64,000 nt of DNA from Microvirga roseola. GTDB taxonomy: Bacteria; Pseudomonadota; Alphaproteobacteria; Rhizobiales; Beijerinckiaceae. Positions 39,703 to 50,072 of this stretch are shown one piece after another. Location of the stretch: contig NZ_JAJATX010000002.1 of assembly GCF_020866965.1 (NCBI RefSeq), forward strand, positions 163,828 to 227,827, given 5' to 3'. How positions within the stretch are numbered: the stretch's first letter is position 1; every line of letters begins with the position of its first letter. Position numbers and translations under genes: made by a program. Under the pieces are notes generated by a model. The model was not told where the DNA came from. It saw only the letters and a program-made list of their open reading frames with translations, and searched no databases.

Positions 39703-39730
39703 GCATAATGGAAACGAATGTTCATTATGC
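39703..39730. promoter_or_regulatory. LysR-type operator between DUF1127 and LysR genes
   Basis: Arms GCATAATG and CATTATGC are perfect reverse complements separated by 12 bases, giving a 28-bp dyad in the divergent promoter region. This fits the spacing of LysR boxes. It lies 31 bases upstream of the LysR start and 46 bases from the DUF1127 start. Confidence 0.65.
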
Positions 39731-39760
39731 TGTCAATAACGATGTGTTATGGAGCTTCCC

Positions 39761-40633
39761 ATGCCCCACAATCTCGATATCGGCCTCCTGCGGGCCTTCG
39801 TGGCCGTGGTGGATGCGGGCGGCATGACCGCCGCCACGGGCCTGCTCAACCTGACCCAGGCGGCGGTGAGCCAGCAGATCAAGCGGCTGGAGGAGACCTT
39901 CGGCGAGGCGCTCATCACCCGCGACCGGCGCGGAATCGGGCTGACGGCGGCGGGCGAGCGCCTGTTCGGGCGAGCGAAGCGGCTTCTGGCCCTCAACGAC
40001 GAAATCTGGACCGAGATGACGACCCCGGAATACGAGGGCGAGGTGCGCCTCGGCATCCCGAGCGACATCATCACGACCTACCTGCCCTCGTTTCTCAAAA
40101 GCTTCGCGCGCCATTATCCGCGTGTGCAGATCGCCCTCAACAGCGGCTCGAGCGCCGTTTTGCGCGCCAAGCTCGATGCGGGCAAGGTCGACGTGGTGCT
40201 CGCGACCGAGATGACCTGCGGCCCCGAGGGCGAGAATCTCGTCATGGACCGGCTCGTCTGGGTCGGCGCGCGCGGCGGCGATGCGGCGCGGCAGCGGCCT
40301 CTGCCGGTCTCCATCGGCTGTTCGGACTGCGCCTTCCGCGCACCGATCCGGGAAACGTTGATGAAGGCCGGCATCGAGTGGCGCTCGGTCTCGGAGGTCA
40401 CGAATACGACGGCGCAGGTGGCGACGGTTGCGGCCGACATCGCCGTCATGGCCTGGATGGCCTCCACGGTGCCGGACGGCCTGGAGGTGATCGGTCCCGA
40501 GGCAGGCCTGCCGCCGCTGCCGCCCTTCATGGTCAATCTCTACCTGCCGAAGAACGGCGGCGACCACGTCGTGCAGGAACTGGCGCGTCACATCCGCGAG
40601 GCGGTCAGGGATCCGCGAAGGCTGGCGGCCTGA
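39761..40633 (+). CDS. LysR family transcriptional regulator
   Basis: The HTH of this 290-residue protein is at about 18-40 (GGMTAATGLLNLTQAAVSQQIKRLEE), followed by an effector-binding domain from about residue 90. The start at 39761 has TGGAG seven bases before it; an ATG four codons earlier lacks such a site. It is divergent from DUF1127 with a palindromic site between, the usual LysR layout for self- and target-regulation. The co-inducer is unknown. Confidence 0.9.
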   Translation: MPHNLDIGLLRAFVAVVDAGGMTAATGLLNLTQAAVSQQIKRLEETFGEALITRDRRGIGLTAAGERLFGRAKRLLALNDEIWTEMTTPEYEGEVRLGIPSDIITTYLPSFLKSFARHYPRVQIALNSGSSAVLRAKLDAGKVDVVLATEMTCGPEGENLVMDRLVWVGARGGDAARQRPLPVSIGCSDCAFRAPIRETLMKAGIEWRSVSEVTNTTAQVATVAADIAVMAWMASTVPDGLEVIGPEAGLPPLPPFMVNLYLPKNGGDHVVQELARHIREAVRDPRRLAA

Positions 40634-40644
40634 CGCCCTCCGTT

Positions 40645-41085
40645 CTAGTCGAGGAAGAAGCACGCAAGACCGCGGCCCTGCGCGACTGCTTCCTCGATGA
40701 AGCGGCGCAGCTCCGGATAATAGATCTTCAGGCAGCGGGAGATGCGTTCATGGAATTCCGCGTCGATCCAGGTTGCCTCCCGGAGAAGCTCTTCCGGCGT
40801 CTTCTCTGCGAGAAGCCGGGCGATTTCAGCCGTTGCCAGGGCCGAGACGAAGCCCATGAAGCAATCCCTGCCGTCCCATTCCTCGTAGCCGCCGGGGGGA
40901 CCGAACTCGCCATTCGTCAGATACTGCAGGGCATCCGAACGATGGACGAAAACCCACTCGATCAGACACTGCTCCAGATCGAGTTCGTCGAACATGACCC
41001 CGTCCGTCACATCCTCCCAGGTCGGGTTGGGCGTGTGGGCAAGCCAGCGATCATCCATCGCGAAGAGCCGATAAGTCGCGGTCAT
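40645..41085 (-). CDS. Conserved hypothetical protein, perhaps DUF1877-like
   Basis: This 146-residue protein is acidic and soluble, without signal or membrane helix. The order of elements (an aromatic [18 protein letters not shown] block, then a helix with [26 protein letters not shown], then [21 protein letters not shown]) recalls the YfbM/DUF1877 family, but the match is weak. It starts four bases before the end of the frameshifted yraN gene. If yraN were intact, the two would be separated by nine bases. Confidence 0.62.
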   Translation of the reverse strand: MTATYRLFAMDDRWLAHTPNPTWEDVTDGVMFDELDLEQCLIEWVFVHRSDALQYLTNGEFGPPGGYEEWDGRDCFMGFVSALATAEIARLLAEKTPEELLREATWIDAEFHERISRCLKIYYPELRRFIEEAVAQGRGLACFFLD

Positions 41086-41471
41086 CCCGAGCCCTCAGCC
41101 GATCTCCAGCTCGAAAGCAGCCGGACAATGCCGCGGCCATCGTCCAGGCGCGATGAACACGGCATCCGCCGCCATGTCTTGCCTGCTGCCCAGGGATTTC
41201 GGGCGAGCCATGTCCGCGCGGCGCGGGAAAAGCGCCGGCGCTTGGTAGCGGTGATCGCGATCAGTGCCTCTTCCATGCTGCGGCGCGCCTTCACCTCGAC
41301 GAATGCAACGGTATTTCCGCGCCTGACGATCAGGTCAACCTCGCCGCCCGAGGCAGAATAACGGCGGGCGAGGGGGCGGTAGCCCTTGGCGAGCAGGAGC
41401 AGCAGTGCGATCCACTCGGCCCTGTGGCCGCGCAGGAAGGTCGCCTGCCTTCGCTCGAGGGCGGTTTTCAT
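41082..41471 (-). CDS. YraN (UPF0102) nuclease-like protein with frameshifted C-terminus
   Basis: Residues 1-100 of this 129-residue protein match UPF0102: [23 protein letters not shown] and [22 protein letters not shown], with the Asp/Glu/Lys of a restriction-endonuclease-like fold. After AAGKTWR near residue 103 the reading departs from the family. A one-base insertion near 41166-41173 restores [20 protein letters not shown] followed by LEIG and a stop at 41095, the normal ending. So the gene as given carries a one-base deletion. Its start overlaps the rsmI stop (ATGA), typical of rsmI-yraN. Confidence 0.88.
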   Translation of the reverse strand: MKTALERRQATFLRGHRAEWIALLLLLAKGYRPLARRYSASGGEVDLIVRRGNTVAFVEVKARRSMEEALIAITATKRRRFSRAARTWLARNPWAAGKTWRRMPCSSRLDDGRGIVRLLSSWRSAEGSG

Positions 41472-42406
41472 CAGTCCTTCTTCGCGAGAGTCAGCGCGCG
41501 GGCATAAACCTCGCGCTTGGGCAGGCCGAGTTCCGCCGTGACGAGGGCCGCCGCATCCTTGATCGAGTGGTTCTTAAGGGCCGCTTCCAGCTTGCCGTCC
41601 AGCGCCGCATCGGCCTCCGCCGCATGCATTTCCTTCGAGGCCTCGCCGATCAGCACCACGATCTCGCCCTTGGGGGGACCTTCCGCCGCGAATTGCGCCG
41701 CGAGTTCCGGCAGGGTGCCGCGCCGGATCGTCTCGAACATCTTTGTCAGCTCCCGCGCCACCACGGCCTGCCGCTCGCCGAGAACGGCGGCTGCGTCGGC
41801 CAGCATGTCGGGCAGGCGGTGGGGTCCCTCGAACAGCATCAGGGTGCCGGGGATCTGGCTGAGTTCGGCGAGCCTCGTGCGCCGCGCCGCGCTCTTGGGC
41901 GGCAGGAAGCCCTCGAAGAAGAAGCGGTCGGTGGGCAGGCCCGAGGCGACGAGGGCCGTCAGGATCGCGGAGGGCCCCGGAATCGGCGTCACCGGAAGTC
42001 CTTCCTCGATGGCGGCCTGCACCAGCTTGAAGCCAGGATCGGAGACCAGCGGCGTGCCTGCATCTGAGACGAGGGCGAGGGCCTGGCCCTCGCGGATGCG
42101 GTGGACCATGCGCTCGCGCACGGCCTCGTTGGAATGCTCGTGATAGGCGATCAGCGGCGTGGTGATGCCGTAATGGGCGAGGAGCGTCTTCGTCACCCGC
42201 GTATCCTCGGCGAGGATCGCGTCCGCGGCGGCCAGCACGCCGAGCGCCCGGAAGGAAACATCCTTCAGGTTGCCGATGGGCGTCGCCACCACGTAGAGGC
42301 CCGGTGACAGGGGCTCCGCCTCGGCGGCGAGGCCGAAGGCGGTGAAGGTGGCCGCGCGGGCGGAAGGCTCGCGCCGCCTGGTCCGGTTGTCGATTCTCTG
42401 TGTCAT
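41471..42406 (-). CDS. rsmI: 16S rRNA (cytidine(1402)-2'-O)-methyltransferase
   Basis: This 311-residue tetrapyrrole-methylase-like enzyme has [54 protein letters not shown] and [16 protein letters not shown], all signatures of RsmI. It modifies C1402 of the small ribosomal subunit. It is followed by yraN with ATGA overlap and is divergent from the LpoA-like gene, matching the yraL-yraM-yraN cluster of other proteobacteria. Confidence 0.97.
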   Translation of the reverse strand: MTQRIDNRTRRREPSARAATFTAFGLAAEAEPLSPGLYVVATPIGNLKDVSFRALGVLAAADAILAEDTRVTKTLLAHYGITTPLIAYHEHSNEAVRERMVHRIREGQALALVSDAGTPLVSDPGFKLVQAAIEEGLPVTPIPGPSAILTALVASGLPTDRFFFEGFLPPKSAARRTRLAELSQIPGTLMLFEGPHRLPDMLADAAAVLGERQAVVARELTKMFETIRRGTLPELAAQFAAEGPPKGEIVVLIGEASKEMHAAEADAALDGKLEAALKNHSIKDAAALVTAELGLPKREVYARALTLAKKD

Positions 42407-42543
42407 CGCCTGTCACTGTCGCATGAAGGGGCAGCCTCGCAAAAGCGGGGCTTTGAGGATGAAAGCCTACCCTTGGAAACAATGTTTACCTTTTCCCGCC
42501 ATTCTCCCCGGACTGTCGAATGCTGGTTTCCGGAGGGGGGACG

Positions 42544-43824
42544 ATGGCGGGCTTTCCGTTCGCGGCCATCAAAGGCCTGAAAACGCACATCGCAGGAGCT
42601 GCCGGTCTGGCAAGTCTGCTTTTCCTGGCCGGCTGTGTCGGGTCGGGGAGCATGATGCCTCCGGGCCGGGTCGGCCGGGCTCCGGAGCCTGCTCCCGTCG
42701 AGCCTGCCTACGCGGCCAATGTTCCTCCGCCAGCCGATGCCATGGGCCAGATCCCTGGCATGGGGGGCATGACCATCGGGAACGGCCCCGTCAAGGTCGC
42801 CCTGATCCTGCCCTTCTCCAGTCCCGGCCAGGGGGCAGTCGCGGCGCAGAGTATGCGGAACGCGGCCGAGCTTGCGCTCAGCGAATACCAGACCTCGGAC
42901 GTCACCATCCTCGTCAAGGACGACCGCGGCACGCCCGAAGGCGCTCGCGAGGCCGCGAATCAGGCCCTCGCCGAGGGGGCCGAACTCATCGTCGGCCCGC
43001 TCTTTGCAGGCTCCGTCCAGGCGGCCGGGCAGGTCGCGCAGCCCATGGGCCGGACCGTCATCGGCTTCTCGACCGATGCGAGCGTCGCCAGCCCGGGCGT
43101 CTATCTCCTGAGCTTCCTCGTCCAGGCGGAGGTCGACCGGATCGTCTCCTATGCCGCCTCGCAGGGACGCCGCTCCATCGCCGCCCTCATCCCCGAGACG
43201 ACCTATGGCCAGGTGGCCGAGGCGCGGCTCAGCCAGGCGGCCGCGCGCTACGGCATCCGCATCGTGGCGGTCGAGCGCTATCCGACCGGACAGCCGCAGC
43301 GGGCCGTGCAGCGTCTTGCGGGCGTGATCGGCGGCCCGGCTCCGCAGGCCGACGCGCTCTTCATTCCCGACAACGGCGACGGCCTGCTCTATGTCGCCCA
43401 GGCCCTGCCGGCCATCGGGTTCAATCCGCAGCGGGTGAAGCTCCTGGGCACCGGCGTCTGGGACGAGCCGCGGGTCTTCGCCCATCCGGCGCTCCAGGGC
43501 GGCTGGTTCGCCGCCCCTGACAGCCGCGGCTTCAACGCCTTCGCGGCCCGCTACCGCGCGCGCTTCAACACGGATCCGATCCGGCTTGCGACGCTCTCCT
43601 ACGATGCGGTGACGCTTGCGGCGGCCCTGAGCCGGATGCAGCAGGGTCCGCAGCGCTTCGCCGGCGCCATCCTGACGAACCCCGCCGGTTTCGCCGGGGC
43701 CGACGGCGTCTTCCGCTTCAATCCCGACGGCACCAACGAGCGCGCGCTCGCCGTGATGGAGATCCGCAGCGGTGCCGCCGTGACCATCAGCGAAGCGCCG
43801 CGAACCCTTGTGGCGACGAACTAG
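42544..43824 (+). CDS. LpoA-like lipoprotein (penicillin-binding protein activator)
   Basis: This 426-residue lipoprotein has a signal peptide with lipobox LFLAGC (Cys31) and a low-complexity linker of Pro, Ala and Gly. The rest is a type I periplasmic-binding fold like branched-chain amino acid receptors (VKVALILPFSSPGQG, VKDDRGTPEGAREAA and LIVGPLFAGSVQAA). The fold and the location opposite rsmI match alphaproteobacterial LpoA-type proteins, which in E. coli activate PBP1A. The ATG at 42544 follows GGAGGGGGGAC. Confidence 0.85.
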   Translation: MAGFPFAAIKGLKTHIAGAAGLASLLFLAGCVGSGSMMPPGRVGRAPEPAPVEPAYAANVPPPADAMGQIPGMGGMTIGNGPVKVALILPFSSPGQGAVAAQSMRNAAELALSEYQTSDVTILVKDDRGTPEGAREAANQALAEGAELIVGPLFAGSVQAAGQVAQPMGRTVIGFSTDASVASPGVYLLSFLVQAEVDRIVSYAASQGRRSIAALIPETTYGQVAEARLSQAAARYGIRIVAVERYPTGQPQRAVQRLAGVIGGPAPQADALFIPDNGDGLLYVAQALPAIGFNPQRVKLLGTGVWDEPRVFAHPALQGGWFAAPDSRGFNAFAARYRARFNTDPIRLATLSYDAVTLAAALSRMQQGPQRFAGAILTNPAGFAGADGVFRFNPDGTNERALAVMEIRSGAAVTISEAPRTLVATN

Positions 43825-43834
43825 AGGCAAGGCG

Positions 43835-44344
43835 TCAGGAGCGCGTCAGCGATGCGCTCAGGGCCGGCTTGTTGTTGAGGGTCTGGAACACCACGCAATA
43901 GCGCTCCGTGAGCTTGAGAAGCTGGTCGACCTTCTCCTGCGGCGCATCGGTCTCGACCTCGAAGGTGAGGCGGATGTCCCTGAAGCCGACCGGCGCGGTC
44001 TTGTCGACTCCGAGCGTGCCGCGGAAGTCGAGGTCGCCCTCCGCCTTCACCGCGCCACGGCGCAGGTCGATCTCGAGCGCGGTCGCCACCGCTTTGAGCG
44101 TCACGCCCGCGCAGGCGACGAGCGCCTCCAGCAGCATGTCGCCGGAGCAGAGCTCCGCGCCGGAGCCGCCGCTGGCCGGATGCAGGCCCGCCACCGCCAG
44201 CGCCCGGCCGGTCTCGACCTTGCAGGCGATGTGCTGGTCGTCGAGCGTGCCCTGAGCCTTCAGCGTGATGACGGCCTTGTCGGGATCGTTGCGGTACTGC
44301 TCCTTGATCGGAGCCTGGAGAGCGCGCAGCGCAGTCGCATCCAT
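43835..44344 (-). CDS. OsmC family protein
   Basis: This 169-residue protein has the OsmC/Ohr fold with two cysteines, in HIACKVETGR and LEALVACAGVTLKAVA, that could act as peroxidatic and resolving thiols. The substrate may be organic peroxides, or the protein may have a sulfur-linked role. It is 16 bases downstream of the ssuB-like gene on the same strand, so it may be the last gene of that operon. Confidence 0.87.
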   Translation of the reverse strand: MDATALRALQAPIKEQYRNDPDKAVITLKAQGTLDDQHIACKVETGRALAVAGLHPASGGSGAELCSGDMLLEALVACAGVTLKAVATALEIDLRRGAVKAEGDLDFRGTLGVDKTAPVGFRDIRLTFEVETDAPQEKVDQLLKLTERYCVVFQTLNNKPALSASLTRS

Positions 44345-44360
44345 GATCGTGTCCTCTGAT

Positions 44361-45148
<788 letters not shown>

Positions 45149-45149
<1 letters not shown>

Positions 45150-46003
45150 CACAAACTCTCCCGCACGGTGTCCTGCCAGCGCACGAGCGGCTTCGTGAGA
45201 AGGACGAGCAGGCTGTCGGCGATCTTGCCCAGCAGCGCGAAGGCGATGATGGCGGCGAGGATCTGGTCGGGCTTGCCCATCTGCTGCCCGTCCACGAGCA
45301 GATAGCCGAGGCCTTCCGACGCTCCCATGAATTCGGCGGCGACCACGAACATGAAGCCGAGGCCGAGACCGGAGCGAAGCGCGATCACGGCTTCGGGCAG
45401 CACGGCGGGAAGAAGGATGCGCTTTGCAAGCTGAAAGCGGGAGAGGCGGAACACCTGGCCGACTTCCACGAGCTTGCGGTCGACGGAGAGGATCGCGCCC
45501 GCAATGCCGAGATAGATCGGGAAGAACACGCCGACCGCGATCAGAGCGACCTTCGACTCTTCGAAGATGCCGAGCCAGAGGATGAAGAGCGGCACCCAGG
45601 CGATGGAGGGAATGGCGCGCAGGGCCTGGAGAGTCGGATCGAGGATGCGCCTGACGGTCTGGCTGGAGCCCGAGAGCGCACCGAAGACGATGCCTGCGAC
45701 CGCGCCGAGAACGAAGCCGACGAGGATGCGCCAGAGGGTTGCCCAGACATGGGTCCACAGCTCGCCTGTCTCTGCAAGCGCCCAGAGGGTGCCGAGGATG
45801 CGGCTCGGCGGCGGAACGAGACGGCCCTCGGCGAGGCCGAACACGACGGCGGCCTCCCAGAGGAGCGCGATGACGATGGGGAGCAAAAAGCCGAGAAGGA
45901 CGCGCCCGTCGAAGGCGCGGCGCTTCTCGGCAAGGGGAGGGGCCGCGAGAGCGGCGGCACCCTTTTGGGAGGACCAGGCTTGGCTAGAGGCTTGGCCTGA
46001 CAC
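45149..46003 (-). CDS. ssuC: ABC transporter permease, sulfonate/nitrate/taurine type
   Basis: This 284-residue permease has six membrane helices and the EAA loop region at about 180-215, containing KLVEVGQVFRLSRFQLAKRILLPAVLPEAVIALRSG-like residues. The N-terminal charged stretch of about 30 residues precedes the first helix. It belongs with the ATPase and receptor genes on either side. Sulfonate specificity is inferred from the receptor. Confidence 0.9.
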
Positions 46004-46027
46004 GGCGCTCTCCCGCGATGACAGTGG

Positions 46028-46996
46028 TTAGCGCGACGCGGTGGCGAAGCGGCGGTCGACGAGCTCGTCGACGGCGGCCTTCACATCCTTGTCGGCGGGG
46101 ATCACGCCCGCCTGCTGGAGGGCGAGGCCCGCGGCGACGATGGTGTCGACCTGCGGCTGTCCGATGCTCGAATGGGTCAGCTCCGTGCGTTCGAGCTGGC
46201 GCTCGATCACGTTCTCCGGGAGCTTGGTATAGGCGGCGAGCGTCTTCTTCAGCTCGGCCGGGTTGGCGAGCGCATGTTGGCGCGCCTCCTCATAGGCCTT
46301 CAGCACCTTCGAGACGAGCTCGGGATTTTCCTTGGCGAAAGCTTCGCGGACGTTGAGGATGCCCCAGGTGTTCGCAGCGGCGTTGCGGTGGAAGAGAGCC
46401 GCGCCGCTCTCGAGTTCGGCGGCCGCCATCAGCGGATCGAGGCCGGCCCAGGCGTCCACGTCCCCGCGCTCCAGCGCCGTGCGCCCGTCCGGATGCTGCA
46501 GCAGGACGAGCTTCACGTCCTTCTCGGTGAGCTTGGCGTCCTGCAGGGCGCGCACGAGGAAGATGTGCGGGTCGGTGCCGCGGGTCACGGCCACGCGCTT
46601 GCCCTTCAGGTCCTCGACTTTGGAGATGCCCGTGTCCTTGCGGGTGACGAGCGCCGTCCATTCGGGGCGCGAATAGACGTAGATCGATTTGATCGGATTG
46701 CCGTTGATCTTGCCGATCAGCGAGGCCGCGCCCGCTGTCGAGCCGAAATCGATGGAGCCGGCGTTCAGGAATTCGAGGGCCTTGTTGGAGCCCAGCGACT
46801 GCACCCAGCGCACGGAGATGCCGTCCTTGGCCAGCTCCTTCTCCAGGAAGCCCTTGTCCTTCAGGACGAGGCTGACCGGGTTGTATGTGGCGAAGTCGAG
46901 GCGGAGCTCCTTCACCTGGGCCGAGGCGGTGGCCACAAAGGAGGTGAGGCCGGTGGCGAGGGAAGCGGCGAGGAGAAGACGACGGGTCAGGCTCAT
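46028..46996 (-). CDS. ssuA: Aliphatic sulfonate ABC transporter substrate-binding protein
   Basis: This 322-residue periplasmic receptor has a signal peptide ending VATASA. Motifs KELRLDFATYNPVSLVLKDK and VQSLGSNKALEFLNAGSIDFGSTAGAASL match the SsuA/TauA/NrtA fold. The start is at 46996 because the strong promoter lies at 47115-47143, inside the longer open frame. It heads ssuA-ssuC-ssuB-osmC, a sulfur-scavenging operon. Confidence 0.9.
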   Translation of the reverse strand: MSLTRRLLLAASLATGLTSFVATASAQVKELRLDFATYNPVSLVLKDKGFLEKELAKDGISVRWVQSLGSNKALEFLNAGSIDFGSTAGAASLIGKINGNPIKSIYVYSRPEWTALVTRKDTGISKVEDLKGKRVAVTRGTDPHIFLVRALQDAKLTEKDVKLVLLQHPDGRTALERGDVDAWAGLDPLMAAAELESGAALFHRNAAANTWGILNVREAFAKENPELVSKVLKAYEEARQHALANPAELKKTLAAYTKLPENVIERQLERTELTHSSIGQPQVDTIVAAGLALQQAGVIPADKDVKAAVDELVDRRFATASR

Positions 46997-47114
46997 ATCT
47001 GCGGTCCCATGTTTGGCGCATGGGAGCTTCGACCGTGAGGCCTCCGACACCCGGCGCTTTAGCTGCACTTGTTTCGCGCCCGCAAGCTGCTTGCTCAAAT
47101 CGGCGCGTGTCCTT

Positions 47115-47143
47115 TTTATAGAACCGAGCGTATCTTCTGTCAA
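47115..47143 (-). promoter_or_regulatory. Strong sigma-70 promoter of the ssu operon with paired direct repeats
   Basis: On the minus strand the -35 box TTGACA (47143-47138) and the -10 box TATAAA (47120-47115) are 17 bases apart, an almost ideal promoter. Two 16-base direct repeats, GTTCTTTATAAAAGAC at 47164-47149 and GTTCTATAAAAAGGAC at 47124-47109, match at 13 of 16 positions and are 40 bases apart. The second covers the -10 box. They are likely sites for one regulator, for example a sulfur-responsive one. Confidence 0.75.
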
Positions 47144-47258
47144 ACGATGTCTTTTATAAAGAACAAACTATCCGTTGCGACGAAGGTTCACCAGTCCGAC
47201 CATGGGCGAAGACGGCCCGAAATGGTAAGCAGGCTCCCTCCTCAAACCCGGGTATTCC

Positions 47259-50009
47259 ATGCCGACCCTGACACCAGAGAGCATCCTGAGCGGCCTTGGC
47301 GACCAGCCTCTTCACGATGCCGCGGTCCTGCGCGCCAGACTGGTGGCGGAGCTCAAGCTCTTCCTCGAGGAGGGCAGGGCCGACGCCGAGGCGCTGCTGC
47401 TCGACAAGCAGAACGGCCTGACCTGCGCCCGCTATCTCTCCGCCCGGATGGACGAACTGGTGCGCATCGTCCACGATGCGGTCGTCCGGCATCTCTATCC
47501 CGCCGCCAATCCCTCCTCGGGGGAACGTCTCGCCATCGTGGCGACGGGCGGCTACGGGCGCGGAACGCTGGCCCCCGGCTCCGACGTCGATCTTCTCTTC
47601 CTCCTTCCCTACAAGCAGACCGCCTGGAGCGAGAGCCTCGTCGAGGCGATGCTTTACGTGCTGTGGGACCTGAAGCTGAAGGTCGGGCACGCGACCCGCT
47701 CGGTGGACGATTGCATCCGCGAGGCGTTTGCCGACATGACGATCCGCACCTCGCTTCTGGAGGCGCGGTTCCTCTTCGGCGACCGCGATCTCTACGACGC
47801 GCTCACGGACCGCTTCGACAGGGAGATCGTCGCGACCTCCGCCGCCGATTTCGTCGATGCGAAACTCAAGGAGCGCGACGCCCGCGTCGCGAAGGCCGGC
47901 GCGTCGCGCTACCTCGTCGAGCCGAACGTGAAGGACGGCAAGGGCGGCCTGCGCGATCTCAACACGCTCTTCTGGATTGCAAAATACGTCTACCGGGTGC
48001 GCGAGCCGGAAGAGCTGGTGAAGGCGGGCCTCTTCACGGCCGACGAGTTCAAGCTCTTTGCCCGCTGCGAGGAGTTCTTGTGGCGCGTGCGCTGCCACAT
48101 GCATTTCACGACGGGCCGCGCCGAGGAGCGCCTGACCTTCGACATGCAGCGCGCCATCGCCGAGCGCATCGGATTCTCGGGCCGCGGCGGTCTCTCGGCG
48201 GTCGAGCGTTTCATGAAGGCCTACTTCCGCATCGCCAAGGATGTGGGCGACCTCACCGCCATCGTCTGCGCCGAGCTCGAAGCCCGGCAGGCGAAGCGCA
48301 GGCCCGTGCTCGACCGGATGCTCGGGCGCTTCCGCCGCCGGCGCGGCGGAAAGCTTGAGGCCGAAGACTTCATCATCGACAACGACCGCATCAACGTGCG
48401 CGACGAGCATGCTTTCGAACGCGACCCGGTGAATCTGATCCGCCTCTTCTGGCTGGCGGACCGGCACAACCTGCCGATCCATCCCGATGCGACGCGGCTC
48501 GCCACGCGTTCGCTCTCGCTGATCGGGCCGAGCCTGCGCAACGATCCGGAGGCGAACAGGATCTTCCTCGACATCATCACCTCGAAGAATGCGCCGGAGG
48601 TGGTGTTGCGGCGCATGAACGAAGCGGGCGTGCTCGGTCGCTTCATTCCGGATTTCGGCCGCATCGTCGCGATGATGCAGTTCAACCTCTATCATCACTA
48701 CACGGTGGACGAGCACCTCATCCGCTCCATCGGCGTGCTCACCGAGATCGAGGCGGGGCAGCTCGGCAACGAGCATCCGCTGGCGAACCAGATCGTCCAT
48801 ACCATCCGCAACCGGCGCGCACTCTACGTGGCGGTCTTCCTGCACGACATCGCCAAGGGGCGGCCGGAGGACCACTCCGAGGCTGGAGCGGCCATCGCCC
48901 GCAAGCTTGGTCGCCGCTTCGGGCTGGATGAGGCCGAGACCAACACGGTCGCGTGGCTCACCGAGCATCACCTGCTCATGTCGAACACGGCGCAGAGCCG
49001 CGATCTCTCCGACCCCGCCACCATCAAGAGCTTCGCCGAGGTCGTGCAGACCATGGAGCGCCTGAAGCTCCTGATCGTGCTCACCATCGCCGACATCAAG
49101 GCGGTGGGGCCCGGCACCTGGACAGGCTGGAAGGGGCAGCTCCTGCGCACGCTCTATTACGAGACCGAGGTGCTCCTCGGCGGCGGCGCGGTGGACCTCG
49201 CCCGCTCGGAGCGCGTGCGCCTCGCGCAGGAGCAGCTCAGGGCCGAGCTGCCGGACTGGTCCGATGCCGAGTTCGAGGCTTACGCCGCCCGCCACGCTCC
49301 CGCCTATTGGCTGAAGACCGACGAGGCCCGGCGCGTGAAGCAGGCCCGCTTCGTGCGCGGCGCCGACCGGGCAGGGCACACGGTCGCCACCGCCTATGAG
49401 ACGGACCAGTTCCGCGGCGTGACCGAACTCACCATCCTCTCGCCCGACCACCCGCGCCTGCTGGCCATCATCACGGGCGCCTGCGCCGCGGCGGGCGGCA
49501 ACATCGTCGATGCGCAGATCTTCACCACCTCGGACGGCATGGTGCTCGACACCATCGTTCTCTCCCGCGCCTTCGACCGGGACGAGGACGAGTTGCGCCG
49601 GGCGGAGCGGGTTGCCAAGGCCATCGAGCGCGCGCTCAAAGGGGAGGTGAAGATCGCCGATCTCGTGGACGGCAAGCGTCCGCCGAAGGAACGCGCGCGG
49701 ACCTTCCATGTGCCGCCGGAGGTCACCATCGACAATTCCCTGTCGAACCGCCAGACCGTCATCGAGGTCTCCGGCCTCGACCGGCCGGGCCTGCTCTACG
49801 ACCTCACGACGGCTCTGGGGAAGCTCAACCTCAACATCGCCTCGGCCCATATCGTCACCTTCGGCGAGAAGGCCGTGGACGTGTTCTACGTGACCGACCT
49901 GACGGGCACCAAGGTGACCCATGCGGGCCGCCAGGCCACGATCCGGCGGGCCCTGCTCGAAATGTTCAAGGCCGAGGAGGCCGAGGCCCAGCAGCGGCGC
50001 AGCGCTTGA
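47259..50009 (+). CDS. glnD: PII uridylyltransferase / uridylyl-removing enzyme
   Basis: This 916-residue sensor of nitrogen status modifies PII proteins according to glutamine. The domains in order are a nucleotidyltransferase (about 90-240) with TGGYGRGTLAPGSDVDLLFL, a helical GlnD linker, an HD domain near 450-610 with the metal motif FLHDIAKG, and two ACT domains near 720-800 and 845-905. It is divergent from the ssu operon and runs into the grpE promoter. Confidence 0.97.
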   Translation: MPTLTPESILSGLGDQPLHDAAVLRARLVAELKLFLEEGRADAEALLLDKQNGLTCARYLSARMDELVRIVHDAVVRHLYPAANPSSGERLAIVATGGYGRGTLAPGSDVDLLFLLPYKQTAWSESLVEAMLYVLWDLKLKVGHATRSVDDCIREAFADMTIRTSLLEARFLFGDRDLYDALTDRFDREIVATSAADFVDAKLKERDARVAKAGASRYLVEPNVKDGKGGLRDLNTLFWIAKYVYRVREPEELVKAGLFTADEFKLFARCEEFLWRVRCHMHFTTGRAEERLTFDMQRAIAERIGFSGRGGLSAVERFMKAYFRIAKDVGDLTAIVCAELEARQAKRRPVLDRMLGRFRRRRGGKLEAEDFIIDNDRINVRDEHAFERDPVNLIRLFWLADRHNLPIHPDATRLATRSLSLIGPSLRNDPEANRIFLDIITSKNAPEVVLRRMNEAGVLGRFIPDFGRIVAMMQFNLYHHYTVDEHLIRSIGVLTEIEAGQLGNEHPLANQIVHTIRNRRALYVAVFLHDIAKGRPEDHSEAGAAIARKLGRRFGLDEAETNTVAWLTEHHLLMSNTAQSRDLSDPATIKSFAEVVQTMERLKLLIVLTIADIKAVGPGTWTGWKGQLLRTLYYETEVLLGGGAVDLARSERVRLAQEQLRAELPDWSDAEFEAYAARHAPAYWLKTDEARRVKQARFVRGADRAGHTVATAYETDQFRGVTELTILSPDHPRLLAIITGACAAAGGNIVDAQIFTTSDGMVLDTIVLSRAFDRDEDELRRAERVAKAIERALKGEVKIADLVDGKRPPKERARTFHVPPEVTIDNSLSNRQTVIEVSGLDRPGLLYDLTTALGKLNLNIASAHIVTFGEKAVDVFYVTDLTGTKVTHAGRQATIRRALLEMFKAEEAEAQQRRSA

Positions 50010-50036
50010 TTTGTGGGCCTCGGACCCTGATATGTG
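50005..50036 (+). promoter_or_regulatory. Heat-shock (RpoH-type) promoter of grpE
   Basis: CTTG at 50005-50008, then 18 bases, then CTGATATGTG at 50027-50036. This fits the alphaproteobacterial heat-shock consensus CTTG-N17/18-CYTATNTNNG with one mismatch. The CTTG overlaps the glnD stop, and grpE starts 37 bases after the second box. Confidence 0.68.
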
Positions 50037-50072
50037 GCTCGAACCCTTCACCATCTTCTCAGCTGATCGATC

